NCBI GenBank assembly: GCA_023053545.1
Contig: JAKZAN010000046.1
Span: 186,001 to 250,000, forward strand
Source of the DNA: Lepidurus packardi
Taxonomy: Eukaryota; Arthropoda; Branchiopoda; Notostraca; Triopsidae
Length of the DNA stretch: 64,000 nt
Reading direction: 5' to 3'
Shown here: positions 1 to 16,460 of the stretch, piece by piece
How positions within the stretch are numbered: the stretch's first letter is position 1
Layout of the letters: each line of letters opens with the position of its first letter
The notes under the pieces: model-generated
Told to the model about the DNA's origin: nothing
The model's input: only the letters and a program-made list of their open reading frames with translations
The model's database searches: none
Made by a program: the position numbers and the translations under genes

Positions 1-2580
1 AATGAATTCCTTACGGACTGAATGAATTCCTTACGGACTTAATTAATCCATTGCGGACTGAATTAATTCCTTACGGACTGAATGAATTCCTTACGGACTG
101 AACGAATTCCTTACGGACTGAATGAATTCTTTACGGACTGAATTAATTTCATACGGACTGAATTAATTCATTACGGACTTAATTAATTCCTTACGGACTG
201 AATTGATTCCTTACGGACTGAATTAATACCTTACGGACTGAATTAAACCCTTACGGACTGAATTAATTCCTTACGGACTGAATTAATTCCTTACGGACTG
301 AATTAATTCCTTACTGACTGAATTAATTCCTTACGTACTGAATTAATCCATTACGGACTGAAGTTTTTCCTTACGGAATTTATTAATTCATTACGGACTT
401 AATTAAATCCTTACAGACTGACTTAATTCCTTATGGACTTAATTAAAATAATTCCTTACGGACTGAATTAATTCCTTACGGACTGAATTAATTCCTTACG
501 GACTGAATTAATTCCTTACGGACTGAATTAATTCTTTAAGATTGATTGAATTCTTTTCTCACTGAATGAATTGCTTACGGACTGAATGAATTCCTTACGG
601 ACTTAATTAATCCATTGCGGAATGAATTAATTCCTTACGGACTGAATTAATTCCTTACGGACTGAATTAATACGTTACGGACTGAATTAAACCCTTACGT
701 ACTGAAGTTTTTCATTACGGACTGAATTTATTCATTACGGACTTAATTAAATCCTTACAGACTAAATTAATTCCTTATGGACTTAATTAATTCCGTAAGG
801 AATGAATTAATTAATTACGGACTGAAATATTTCCTTACGTACTGAATTAATTCCTTACTGACTTAATTAATTCCTTACGGACTTAATTAATTCCTTACGG
901 ACTGAATTAATACCTTACAGATTGAATTAAATCCTTACGGACTGAATTAATTCCTTACGGACTGAATTAATTCCTTACGGACTGAATTAATTCCTTACGG
1001 ACTGAATTAATTCATTACGGACTTAATTAAATCCTTACAGACTGAATTAATTCCTTATGGACTTAATTAAAATAATTCCTTACGGACTGAATTAATTCCT
1101 TACGGACTGAATTAATTCCTTACGGACTGAATTAATTTCATACGGACTGAATTAATTCATTACGGACTGAATTAATCGATTACGGACTGAATTAATTCCT
1201 TACGTACTGAACTTATTCCTTACGGACTGAATTAATTCCTTACGGACTGAATTAATTCCTTACGGACTGAATTAATACCTTCCGGACTGAATTAAATCCT
1301 TACGGACTGAATTAATTCCTTACGGACTGAATTAATTCCTTACGGACTGAATTAATTCCTTACTGACTGAATTAATTCATTACGGACTTAATTAAATCCT
1401 TACAGACTAAATTAATTCCTTATGGACTAAATTAATTCCGTAAGGAATGAATTAATTAATTACGGACTGAAATAATTCCTTACGGACTGAATTAATTCCT
1501 TACGGACTTAATTAATTCCTTACGGACTTAATTAATTCCTTACGGACTGAATTAATTCCTTACGGACTGAATTAGTTCCTTACGGACTGAATTAATTCTT
1601 TAAGATTGATTGAATTCTTTTCTCACTGAATGAATTCCTTACGGACTGAATGAATTCCTTACGGACTTAATTAATCCATTGCGGACTGAATTAATTCCTT
1701 ACGGACTGAATGAATTCCTTACGGACTTAATTAATCCATTGCGGACTGAATTAATTCCTTACGGACTGAATGAATTCCTTACGGACTGAACGAATTCCTT
1801 ACGGACTGAATGAATTCCTTACGGACTGAATTAATTTCATACGGACTGAATTAATTCATTACGGACTTAATTAATTCCTTACGGACTGAATTAATTCCAT
1901 ACGGACTGAATTAATACCTTACGGACTGAATTAAACCCTTACGGACTGAATTAATTCCTTACGGACTGAATTGATTCCTTACGGACTGAATTAATTCCTT
2001 ACTGACTGAATTAATTCCTTACGTACTGAATTAATCCATTACGGACTGAATTATTTCCTTACGGACTGAATTAATTCCTTACGGACTGAATTAATTCCTT
2101 ACGGACTGAATTAATTCCTTACGGACTGAATTAATTCATTACGGACTTAATTAAATCCTTACAGACTGAATTAATTCCTTATGGACTTAATTAATTCCGT
2201 AAGGAATGAATTAATTAATTACGGACTGAAATAATTCCTTACGGACTGAATTAATTCCTTACGGACTGAATTAATTCCTTAATTAATTCCTTACGGACTG
2301 AGTTAATTTCATACGGACTGAATTAATTCATTACGGACTTAATTAATCGATTACGGACTGAATTAATTCCTTACGTACTGAACTTATTCCTTACGGACTG
2401 AATTAATTCCTTACGGACTGAATTAATTCCTTACGGACTGAATTAATTCCTTACGGACTGAATTAATTCCTTACGGACTGAATTAATTCCTTACGGACTG
2501 AATTAATACCTTACGGACTGAATTAAATCCTTACGGACTGAATTAATTCCTTACGGACTGAATTAATTCCTTACGGACTG

Positions 2581-5360
2581 AATTAAATCCTTACGGACTG
2601 AATTAATTCATTACGGACTTAATTAAATCCTTACAGACTGAATTAATTCCTTATGGACTTAATTAAAATAATTCCTTACGGACTGAATTAATTCCTTACG
2701 GACTGAATTAATTCCTTACGGACTGAATTAATTTCATACGGACTGAATTAATTCATTACGGACTTAATTAATCCATTACGGACTGAATTAATTCCTTACA
2801 GACTGAACTTATCCCTTACGGACTGAACGAATTCCTTACGGACTGAATGAATTCCTTACGGACTGAATTAATTTCATACGGACTGAATTAATTCATTACG
2901 TACTGAATTAATCCATTACGGACTGAATTATTTCCTTACGTACTGAAGTTATTCCTTACGGACTGAATTAATTCATTACGGACTTAATTAAATCCTTACA
3001 GACTAAATTAATTCCTTATGGACTTAATTAATTCCGTAAGGAATGAATTAATTAATTACGGACTGAAATAATTCCTTACGGACTGAATTAATTCCTTACG
3101 GACTTAATTAATTCCTTACGGACTTAATTAAATCCTTACGGACTGAATTAATTCCTTACGGACTGAATTAGTTCCTTACGGACTGAATTAATTCTTTAAG
3201 ATTGATTGAATTCTTTTCTCACTGAATGAATTCCCTACGGACTGAATGAATTCCTTACGGACTGAATTAATTTCATACGGACTGAATTAATTCCTTACGG
3301 ACTGAATGAATTCCTTACGGACTGAATGAATTCCTTACGGACTGAATTAATTTCATACGGACTGAATTAATTCATTACGGACTTAATTAATCCATTACGG
3401 ACTGAATTAATTCCTTACGGACTGAATGAATTCCTTACGGACTTAATTAATCCATTGCGGACTGAATTAATTCCTTACGGACTGAATGAATTCCTTACGG
3501 ACTTAATTAATCCATTGCGGACTGAATTAATTCCTTACGGACTGAATGAATTCCTTACGGACTGAACGAATTCCTTACGGACTGAATGAATTCCTTACGG
3601 ACTGAATTAATTTCATACGGACTGAATTAATTCATTACGGACTTAATTAATTCCTTACGGACTGAATTAATTCCATACGGACTGAATTAATACCTTACGG
3701 ACTGAATTAAACCCTTACGGACTGAATTAATTCCTTACGGACTGAATTGATTCCTTACGGACTGAATTAATTCCTTACTGACTGAATTAATTCCTTACGT
3801 ACTGAATTAATCCATTACGGACTGAATTATTTCCTTACGGACTGAATTAATTCCTTACGGACTGAATTAATTCCTTACGGACTGAATTAATTCCTTACGG
3901 ACTGAATTAATTCATTACGGACTTAATTAAATCCTTACAGACTGAATTAATTCCTTATGGACTTAATTAATTCCGTAAGGAATGAATTAATTAATTACGG
4001 ACTGAAATAATTCCTTACGGACTGAATTAATTCCTTACGGACTGAATTAATTCCTTAATTAATTCCTTACGGACTGAGTTAATTTCATACGGACTGAATT
4101 AATTCATTACGGACTTAATTAATCGATTACGGACTGAATTAATTCCTTACGTACTGAACTTATTCCTTACGGACTGAATTAATTCCTTACGGACTGAATT
4201 AATTCCTTACGGACTGAATTAATTCCTTACGGACTGAATTAATTCCTTACGGACTGAATTAATACCTTACGGACTGAATTAAATCCTTACGGACTGAATT
4301 AATTCCTTACGGACTGAATTAATTCCTTACGGACTGAATTAAATCCTTACGGACTGAATTAATTCATTACGGACTTAATTAAATCCTTACAGACTGAATT
4401 AATTCCTTATGGACTTAATTAAAATAATTCCTTACGGACTGAATTAATTCCTTACGGACTGAATTAATTCCTTACGGACTGAATTAATTTCATACGGACT
4501 GAATTAATTCATTACGGACTTAATTAATCCATTACGGACTGAATTAATTCCTTACAGACTGAACTTATCCCTTACGGACTGAACGAATTCCTTACGGACT
4601 GAATGAATTCCTTACGGACTGAATTAATTTCATACGGACTGAATTAATTCATTACGTACTGAATTAATCCATTACGGACTGAATTATTTCCTTACGTACT
4701 GAAGTTATTCCTTACGGACTGAATTAATTCATTACGGACTTAATTAAATCCTTACAGACTAAATTAATTCCTTATGGACTTAATTAATTCCGTAAGGAAT
4801 GAATTAATTAATTACGGACTGAAATAATTCCTTACGGACTGAATTAATTCCTTACGGACTTAATTAATTCCTTACGGACTTAATTAAATCCTTACGGACT
4901 GAATTAATTCCTTACGGACTGAATTAGTTCCTTACGGACTGAATTAATTCTTTAAGATTGATTGAATTCTTTTCTCACTGAATGAATTCCCTACGGACTG
5001 AATGAATTCCTTACGGACTGAATTAATTTCATACGGACTGAATTAATTCCTTACGGACTGAATGAATTCCTTACGGACTGAATGAATTCCTTACGGACTG
5101 AATTAATTTCATACGGACTGAATTAATTCATTACGGACTTAATTAATCCATTACGGACTGAATTAATTCCTTACGTACTGAACTTATTCCTTACGGACTG
5201 AATGAATTCCTTACGGACTGAATGAATTCCTTACGGACTGAATTAATTTCATACGGACTGAATTAATTCATTACGGACATAATTAATTCCTTACGGACTG
5301 AATTAATTCCTTACGGACTGAATTAATACCTTACGGACTGAATTAAACCCTTACGGACTT
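2581..5360. repeat. 2780-bp higher-order repeat of satellite A, copy 1
   Basis: First copy of a long tandem duplication of 139 monomers. The second copy begins at 5361. Aligned landmarks keep an offset of 2780: the rare CCCTACGG monomer after 3191 versus after 5971, and the truncated TTCCTTAATT junction at 4051 versus 6831. I found no difference in the lines compared, apart from one extra 20-bp monomer in copy 2. Confidence 0.9.
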
Positions 5361-8160
5361 AATTAAATCCTTACGGACTGAATTAATTCATTACGGACTT
5401 AATTAAATCCTTACAGACTGAATTAATTCCTTATGGACTTAATTAAAATAATTCCTTACGGACTGAATTAATTCCTTACGGACTGAATTAATTCCTTACG
5501 GACTGAATTAATTTCATACGGACTGAATTAATTCATTACGGACTTAATTAATCCATTACGGACTGAATTAATTCCTTACAGACTGAACTTATCCCTTACG
5601 GACTGAACGAATTCCTTACGGACTGAATGAATTCCTTACGGACTGAATTAATTTCATACGGACTGAATTAATTCATTACGTACTGAATTAATCCATTACG
5701 GACTGAATTATTTCCTTACGTACTGAAGTTATTCCTTACGGACTGAATTAATTCATTACGGACTTAATTAAATCCTTACAGACTAAATTAATTCCTTATG
5801 GACTTAATTAATTCCGTAAGGAATGAATTAATTAATTACGGACTGAAATAATTCCTTACGGACTGAATTAATTCCTTACGGACTTAATTAATTCCTTACG
5901 GACTTAATTAAATCCTTACGGACTGAATTAATTCCTTACGGACTGAATTAGTTCCTTACGGACTGAATTAATTCTTTAAGATTGATTGAATTCTTTTCTC
6001 ACTGAATGAATTCCCTACGGACTGAATGAATTCCTTACGGACTGAATTAATTTCATACGGACTGAATTAATTCCTTACGGACTGAATGAATTCCTTACGG
6101 ACTGAATGAATTCCTTACGGACTGAATTAATTTCATACGGACTGAATTAATTCATTACGGACTTAATTAATCCATTACGGACTGAATTAATTCCTTACGG
6201 ACTGAATGAATTCCTTACGGACTTAATTAATCCATTGCGGACTGAATTAATTCCTTACGGACTGAATGAATTCCTTACGGACTTAATTAATCCATTGCGG
6301 ACTGAATTAATTCCTTACGGACTGAATGAATTCCTTACGGACTGAACGAATTCCTTACGGACTGAATGAATTCCTTACGGACTGAATTAATTTCATACGG
6401 ACTGAATTAATTCATTACGGACTTAATTAATTCCTTACGGACTGAATTAATTCCATACGGACTGAATTAATACCTTACGGACTGAATTAAACCCTTACGG
6501 ACTGAATTAATTCCTTACGGACTGAATTGATTCCTTACGGACTGAATTAATTCCTTACTGACTGAATTAATTCCTTACGTACTGAATTAATCCATTACGG
6601 ACTGAATTATTTCCTTACGGACTGAATTAATTCCTTACGGACTGAATTAATTCCTTACGGACTGAATTAATTCCTTACGGACTGAATTAATTCATTACGG
6701 ACTTAATTAAATCCTTACAGACTGAATTAATTCCTTATGGACTTAATTAATTCCGTAAGGAATGAATTAATTAATTACGGACTGAAATAATTCCTTACGG
6801 ACTGAATTAATTCCTTACGGACTGAATTAATTCCTTAATTAATTCCTTACGGACTGAGTTAATTTCATACGGACTGAATTAATTCATTACGGACTTAATT
6901 AATCGATTACGGACTGAATTAATTCCTTACGTACTGAACTTATTCCTTACGGACTGAATTAATTCCTTACGGACTGAATTAATTCCTTACGGACTGAATT
7001 AATTCCTTACGGACTGAATTAATTCCTTACGGACTGAATTAATTCCTTACGGACTGAATTAATACCTTACGGACTGAATTAAATCCTTACGGACTGAATT
7101 AATTCCTTACGGACTGAATTAATTCCTTACGGACTGAATTAAATCCTTACGGACTGAATTAATTCATTACGGACTTAATTAAATCCTTACAGACTGAATT
7201 AATTCCTTATGGACTTAATTAAAATAATTCCTTACGGACTGAATTAATTCCTTACGGACTGAATTAATTCCTTACGGACTGAATTAATTTCATACGGACT
7301 GAATTAATTCATTACGGACTTAATTAATCCATTACGGACTGAATTAATTCCTTACAGACTGAACTTATCCCTTACGGACTGAACGAATTCCTTACGGACT
7401 GAATGAATTCCTTACGGACTGAATTAATTTCATACGGACTGAATTAATTCATTACGTACTGAATTAATCCATTACGGACTGAATTATTTCCTTACGTACT
7501 GAAGTTATTCCTTACGGACTGAATTAATTCATTACGGACTTAATTAAATCCTTACAGACTAAATTAATTCCTTATGGACTTAATTAATTCCGTAAGGAAT
7601 GAATTAATTAATTACGGACTGAAATAATTCCTTACGGACTGAATTAATTCCTTACGGACTTAATTAATTCCTTACGGACTTAATTAAATCCTTACGGACT
7701 GAATTAATTCCTTACGGACTGAATTAGTTCCTTACGGACTGAATTAATTCTTTAAGATTGATTGAATTCTTTTCTCACTGAATGAATTCCCTACGGACTG
7801 AATGAATTCCTTACGGACTGAATTAATTTCATACGGACTGAATTAATTCCTTACGGACTGAATGAATTCCTTACGGACTGAATGAATTCCTTACGGACTG
7901 AATTAATTTCATACGGACTGAATTAATTCATTACGGACTTAATTAATCCATTACGGACTGAATTAATTCCTTACGTACTGAACTTATTCCTTACGGACTG
8001 AATGAATTCCTTACGGACTGAATGAATTCCTTACGGACTGAATTAATTTCATACGGACTGAATTAATTCATTACGGACATAATTAATTCCTTACGGACTG
8101 AATTAATTCCTTACGGACTGAATTAATACCTTACGGACTGAATTAAACCCTTACGGACTT
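5361..8160. repeat. 2780-bp higher-order repeat of satellite A, copy 2
   Basis: Second copy of the block at 2581-5360, about 2800 bp long because it has five rather than four consecutive standard monomers before the AATACC variant near 7060. After that point the offset is 2800 (4947 corresponds to 7747). Similarity in register ends near 8164, where copy 1's successor reads AATTAAATCC and this copy reads AATTAATTCC. Confidence 0.9.
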
Positions 8161-11100
8161 AATTAATTCCTTACGGACTGAATTAATTCCTTACGGACTG
8201 AATTAATCCCTTACGGATTGAATTAAATCCTTATGGACTGAATTAATTCCTTACGGACTGAATTAATTCCTTACGGACTGAATTAATTCATTACGGACTG
8301 AATTAATTCATTACGGACTTAATTAAATCCTTACAGACTGAATTAATTCCTTATGGACTTAATTAATTCCGTAAGGAATGAATTAATTAATTACGGACTG
8401 AATTAATTCCTTACGTACTGAACTTATTGATTACGGACTGAATTAATTCCTTACGGACTGAATTAATTTCATACGGACTGAATTAATTCCTTGCGGACTG
8501 AATGAATTCCTTACGGACTGAATTAATTTCATACGGACTGAATTAATTCATTACGGACTTAATTAATCCATTACGGACTGAATTAATTCCTTACGTACTG
8601 AACTTATTCCTTACGGACTGAATGAATTCCTTACGGACTGAATGAATTCCTTACGGACTGAATTAATTTCATACGGATTGAATTAATTCATTACGGACTT
8701 AATTAATCCATTACGGACTGAATTAATTCCTTACGTACTGAACTTATTCCTTACGGACTGAATTAATTCCTTACGGACTGAATTAATTCCTTAAGGACTG
8801 AATTAATTCCTTACGGACTGAATTAACTCATTACGGACTTAATTAAATCCTTACAGACTGAATTAATTCCTTATGGACTTAATTAATTCCGTAAGGAATG
8901 AATTAATTAATTACGGACTGAAATAATTCCTTACGGACTGAATTAATTCCTTACGGACTGAATTAATTCCTTACGGACTAAATTAATTTCATACGGACTG
9001 AATTAATTCATTACGGACTTAATTAATCGATTACGGACTGAATTAATTCCTTACGTACTGAACTTATTCCTTACGGACTGAATTAATTCCTTACGTACTG
9101 AATTAATTCCTTACGGACTGAATTAATTCATTACGGACTTAATTAAATCCTTACAGACTGAATTAATTCCTTATGGACTTAATTAATTCATTTCGAACTG
9201 AATTAATTATTTACGGACTGAATTAATTCTTTACGGACTGAATTAATTCCTTACTGACTGAATTAATTCCTTACGGACTGAATTAATTCCTTACGGACTG
9301 AATTAATTCCTTAAGGTATGAATTAATTCCGTACGGATTTTATTAATTCCTTACGGACTTAAATTATTTAATTACGGACTTAATTAATCCATTACGGACT
9401 GAATTATTTCCTTACGTACTGAAATTATTCCTTACGGACTGAATTAATTCATTACGGACTTAATTAAATCCTTACAGACTAAATTAATTCCTTATGGACT
9501 TAATTAATTCCGTAAGGAATGAATTAATTAATTACGGACTGAAATAGTTCCTTACGGACTGAATTAATTCCTTACGGACTTAATTAATTCCTTACGGACT
9601 TAATTAATTCCTTACGGACTGAATTAATTCCTTACGGACTGAATTAGTTCCTTACGGACTGAATGAATTCTTTAAGATTGATTGAATTCTTTTCTCACTG
9701 AATGAATTCCTTACGGACTGAATGAATTCCTTACGGACTGAATTAATTTCATACGGACTGAATTAATTCCTTGCGGACTGAATGAATTCCTTACGGACTG
9801 AATGAATTCCTTACGGACTGAATTAATTTCATACGGACTGAATTAATTCATTACGGACTTAATTAATCCATTACGGACTGAATTAATTCCTTACGTACTG
9901 AACTTATTCCTTACGGACTGAATTAATTCCTTACGGACTGAATTAATTCCTTAAGGACTGAATTAATTCCTTACGGACTGAATTAATTCATTACGGACTT
10001 AATTAATCCATTACGGACTGAATTAATTCCTTACGTACTGAACTTATTCCTTACGGACTGAATTAATTCCTTACGGACTGAATTAATTCCTTAAGGACTG
10101 AATTAATTCCTTACGGACTGAATTAATTCATTACGGACTTAATTAAATCCTTACAGAATGAATTAATTCCTTATGGACTTAATTAATTCCGTAAGGAATG
10201 AATTAATTAATTACGGACTGAAATAATTCCTTACGGACTGAATTAATTCCTTACGGACTGAATTAATTCCTTACGGACTGAATTAATTTCATACGGACTG
10301 ATTTAATTCATTACGGACTTAATTAATCGATTACGGACTGAATTAATTCCTTACGTACTGAACTTATTCCTTACGGACTGAATTAATTCCTTACAGACTG
10401 AATTAATTCCTTACGGACTGAATTAATTCATTACGGACTTAATTAAATCCTTACAGACTGAATTAATTCCTTATGGACTTAATTAATTCATTTCGAACTG
10501 AATTAATTATTTACGGACTGAATTAATTCTTTACGGACTGAATTAATTCCTTACTGACTGAATTAATTCCTTACGGACTGAATTAATTCCTTACGGACTG
10601 AATTAATTCCTTACGGTCTGAATTAATTCCTTACGGACTTAAATTAATTCATTACGGACTTAATTAATCCATTACGGACTGAATTATTTCCTTACGTACT
10701 GAAATTATTCCTTACGGACTGAATTAATTCATTACGGACTTAATTAAATCCTTACAGACTAAATTAATTCCTTATGGACTTAATTAATTCCGTAAGGAAT
10801 GAATGAATTAATTACGGACTGAAATAATTCCTTACGGACTGAATTAATTCCTTAGGGACTGAATTAATTCCTTACGAACTGAATTAATTCCTTACGGACT
10901 GAATTAATTCCTTACGGACTGAATTAATTCCTTACTGACTGAATTAATTCCTTACGGACTGAATTAATTCCTTACGGACTGAATTAATTCCTTACTGTCT
11001 GAATAAATTCCGTACGGATTCTATTAATTCCTTACGGACTGAATTAATTCATTACGGACTTAATTAATCCATTACGGACTGAATTAATTCCTTACGTACT

Positions 11101-12598
11101 GAACTTATTCCTTACGGACTGAATTAATTCCTTACGGACTGAATTAATTCCTTACGTACTGAATTAATCCATTACGGACTGAATTAATTCCTTTCTTACT
11201 GAATTAATTCCTTACGGACTGAATGAATTCCTTACGGACTGAATTAATTTCATACGGACTGAATTAATTCCTTACGGACTGAATTAATACCTTACGGACT
11301 GAATTAATACCTTACGGACTGAATTAATTCCTTACGGACTGAATTAATTCCTTACGGACTTAATTAATTCCTTACGGACTTAATTAGTTCCTTACGGACT
11401 GAATTAATTCTTTAAGATTGATTGAATTCTTTTCACACTGAATGAATTCCTTACGGACTGAATGAATTTCATACGGACTGAATTAATTCATTACGGACTT
11501 AATTAATCCATTACGGACTGAATTAATTCCTTACGGACTGAACTTATTCCTTACGGACTGAATGAATTCCTTACGGACTGAATTAATTTCATACGGACTG
11601 ACTTAATTCATTACGGACTGAATTAATCCATTACGGACTGAATTAATTCCTTACGTACTGAACTTATTCCTTACGGACTGAATTAATTCCTTACGGACTG
11701 AATTAATTCCTTACGTACTGAATTAATCCATTACGGACTGAATTATTTCCTTACGTACTGAAGTTATTCCTTACGGACTGAATTAATTCATTACGGACTT
11801 AATTAAATCCTTACAGACTAAATTAATTCCTTATGGACTTAATTAATTCCTTACGGACTGAATTAATTCCTTACGGACTTAATTAATTCCTTACGGACTT
11901 AATTAATTCCTTACGGACTGAATTAATTCCTTACGGACTGAATTAGTTCCTTACGGACTGAATTAATTCTTTAAGATTGATTGAATTCTTTTCTCACTGA
12001 ATGAATTCCTTACGGACTGAATGAATTCCTTACGGACTGAATTAATTTCATACGGACTGAATGAATTCCTTACGGACTGAATTAATTTCATACGGATTGA
12101 ATTAATTCATTACGGACTTAATTAATCCATTACGGACTGAATTAATTCCTTACGTACTGAACTTATTCCTTACGGACTGAATTAATTCCTTACGGACTGA
12201 ATTAATTCCTTACGGACTGAATTAATTCCTTACGGACTGAATTAATTCCTTAAGGACTGAATTAATTCCTTACGGACTGAATTAATTCATTACGGACTTA
12301 ATTAAATCCTTACAGACTGAATTAATTCCTTATGGACTTTATTAATTCCGTAAGGAATGAATTAATTAATTACGGACTGAAATAATTCCTTACGGACTGA
12401 ATTAATTCCTTACGGACTGAATTAATTCCTTACGGACTGAATTAATTTCATACGGACTGAATTAATTCATTACGGACTTAATTAATCGATTACGGACTGA
12501 ATTAATTCCTTACGTACTGAACTTATTCCTTACGGACTGAATTAATTCCTTACGGACTGAATTAATTCCTTACGGACTGAATTAATTCATTACGGACT

Positions 12599-14340
12599 TA
12601 ATTAAATCCTTACAGACTGAATTAATTCCTTATGGACTTTATTAATTCCGTAAGGAATGAATTAATTAATTACGGACTGAAATAATTCCTTACGGACTGA
12701 ATTAATTCCTTACGGACTGAATTAATTCCTTACGGACTGAATTAATTTCATACGGACTGAATTAATTCATTACGGACTTAATTAATCGATTACGGACTGA
12801 ATTAATTCCTTACGTACTGAACTTATTCCTTACGGACTGAATTAATTCCTTACGGACTGAATTAATTCCTTACGGACTGAATTAATTCATTACGGACTTA
12901 ATTAAATCCTTACAGACTGAATTAATTCCTTATGGACTTAATTAATTCATTTCGAACTGAATTAATTATTTACGGACTGAATTAATTCTTTACGGACTGA
13001 ATTAATTCCTTACTGACTGAATTAATTCCTTACGGACTGAATTAATTCCTTACGGACTGAATTAATTCCTTACGGTCTGAATTAATTCCGTACGGATTTT
13101 ATTAATTCCTTACGGACTTAAATTAATTCATTACGGACTTAATTAATCCATTACGGACTGAATTATTTCCTTACGTACTGAAATTATTCCTTACGGACTG
13201 AATTAATTCATTACGGACTTAATTAAATCCTTACAGACTAAATTAATTCCTTATGGACTTAATTAATTCCGTAAGGAATGAATGAATTAATTACGGACTG
13301 AAATAATTCCTTACGGACTGAATTAATTCCTTAGGGACCGAATTAATTCCTTACGAACTGAATTAATTCCTTACGGACTGAATTAATTCCTTACGGACTG
13401 AATTAATTCCTTACGGACTGAATTAATTCCTTACGGACTGAATTAATTCCTTACGGACTGAATTAATTCCTTACTGTCTGAATAAATTCCGTACGGATTT
13501 TATTAATTCCTTACGGACTGAATTAATTCATTACGGACTTAATTAATCCATTACGGACTGAATTAATTCCTTACGTACTGAACTTATTCCTAACGGACTG
13601 AATTAATTCCTTACGGACTGAATTAATTCCTTACGTACTGAATTAATCCATTACAGACTGAATTAATTCCTTATGGACTTAAATAATTACGTAAGGAATG
13701 AATTAATTAATTACGGACTGAAATAATTCCTTACGGACTGAATTAATTCCTTACGGACTGAATTAATTCCTTACGGACTGAATTAATTTCATACGGACTG
13801 AATTAATTCATTACGGACTTAATTAATCGATTACGGACTGAATTAATTCCTTACGTACTGAACTTATTCCTTACGGACTGAATTAATTCCATACGGACTG
13901 AATTAATTCCTTACGGACTGAATTAATTCATTACGGACTTAATTAAATCCTTACAGACTGAATTAATTCCTTATGGACTTAATTAATTCATTTCGAACTG
14001 AATTAATTATTTACGGACTGAATTAATTCTTTACGGACTGAATTAATTCCTTACTGACTGAATTAATTCCTTACGGACTGAATTAATTCCTTACGGTCTG
14101 AATTAATTCCGTACGGATTTTATTAATTCCTTACGGACTTAAATTAATTCATTACGGACTTAATTAATCCATTACGGACTGAATTATTTCCTTACGTACT
14201 GAAATTATTCCTTACGGACTGAATTAATTCATTACGGACTTAATTAAATCCTTACAGACTAAATTAATTCCTTATGGACTTAATTAATTCCGTAAGGAAT
14301 GAATGAATTAATTACGGACTGAAATAATTCCTTACGGACT
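12599..14340. repeat. Satellite A segment duplicated about 3.85 kb downstream (copy 1)
   Basis: This stretch recurs at 16461-18182 with the same order of variant monomers, including the rare CCATACGG monomer (13889 versus 17731), the CATTTCGAACTG monomer and the GTACGGATTTTATT monomer. The offset is 3862 at the start and 3842 later, so one 20-bp monomer was gained or lost between them. The two copies diverge after 14340/18182. Confidence 0.8.
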
Positions 14341-16460
14341 GAATTAATTCCTTAGGGACCGAATTAATTCCTTACGAACTGAATTAATTCCTTACGGACT
14401 GAATTAATTCCTTACGGACTGAATTATTTCCTTACGGAGTGAATTAATTCCTTACGGACTGAATTAATTCCTTACTGTCTGAATAAATTCCGTACGGATT
14501 TTATTAATTCCTTACGGACTGAATTAATTCATTACGGACTTAATTAATCCATTACGGACTGAATTAATTCCTTACGTACTGAACTTATTCCTAACGGACT
14601 GAATTAATTCCTTACGGACTGAATTAATTCCTTACGTACTGAATTAATCCATTACAGACTGAATTAATTCCTTATGGACTTAATTAATTCCGTAAGGAAT
14701 GAATTAATTAATTACGGACTGAAATAATTCCTTACGGACTGAATTAATTCCTTACGGACTGAATTAATTCCTTACGGACTGAATTAATTTCATACGCACT
14801 GAATTAATTCATTACGGACTTAATTAATCGATTACGGACTGAATTAATTCCTTACGTACTGAACTTATTCCTTACGGACTGAATTAATTCCTTACGGACT
14901 GAATTAATTCCTTACGGACTGAATTAATTCATTACGGACTTAATTAATTCATTACGGACTTAATTAAATCCTTACAGAATGAATTAATTCCTTATGGACT
15001 TAATTAATTCCGTAAGGAATGAATTAATTAATTACGGACTGAAATAATTCCTTACGGACTGAATTAATTCCTTACGGACTGAATTAATTCCTTACGGACT
15101 GAATTAATTTCATACGGACTGATTTAATTCATTACGGATTTAATTAATCGATTACGGACTGAATTAATTCCTTACGTACTGAACTTATTCCTTACGGACT
15201 GAATTAATTCCTTACGGACTGAATTAATTCCTTACGGACTGAATTAATTCATTACGGACTTAATTAAATCCTTACAGACTGAATTAATTTCTTATGGACT
15301 TAATTAATTCATTTCGAACTGAATTAATTATTTACGGACTGAATTAATTCTTTACGGACTGAATTAATTCCTTACTGACTGAATTAATTCCTTACGGACT
15401 GAATTAATTCCTTACGGACTGAATTAATTCCTTACGGTCTGAATTAATTCTTTACGGACTTAAATTAATTCATTACGGACTTAATTAATCCATTACGGAC
15501 TGAATTATTTCCTTACGTACTGAAATTATTCCTTACGGACTGAATTAATTCATTACGGACTTAATTAAATCCTTACAGACTAAATTAATTCCTTATGGAC
15601 TTAATTAATTCCGTAAGGAATGAATGAATTAATTACGGACTGAAATAATTCCTTACGGACTGAATTAATTCCTTAGGGACTGAATTAATTCCTTACGAAC
15701 TGAATTAATTCCTTACGGACTGAATTAATTCCTTACGGACTGAATTAATTCCTTACTGACTGAATTAATTCCTTACGGACTGAATTAATTCCTTACGGAC
15801 TGAATTAATTCCTTACTGTCTGAATAAATTCCGTACGGATTCTATTAATTCCTTACGGACTGAATTAATTCATTACGGACTTAATTAATCCATTACGGAC
15901 TGAATTAATTCCTTACGTACTGAACTTATTCCTTACGGACTGAATTAATTCCTTACGGACTGAATTAATTCCTTACGTACTGAATTAATCCATTACGGAC
16001 TGAATTAATTCCTTTCTTACTGAATTAATTCCTTACGGACTGAATGAATTCCTTACGGACTGAATTAATTTCATACGGACTGAATTAATTCCTTACGGAC
16101 TGAATTAATACCTTACGGACTGAATAAATACCTTACGGACTGAATTAATTCCTTACGGACTGAATTAATTCCTTACGGACTTAATTAATTCCTTACGGAC
16201 TTAATTAGTTCCTTACGGACTGAATTAATTCTTTAAGATTGATTGAATTCTTTTCACACTGAATGAATTCCTTACGGACTGAATGAATTTCATACGGACT
16301 GAATTAATTCATTACGGACTTAATTAATCCATTACGGACTGAATTAATTCCTTACGGACTGAACTTATTCCTTACGGACTGAATGAATTCCTTACGGACT
16401 GAATTAATTTCATACGGACTAACTTAATTCATTACGGACTGAATTAATCCATTACGGACT

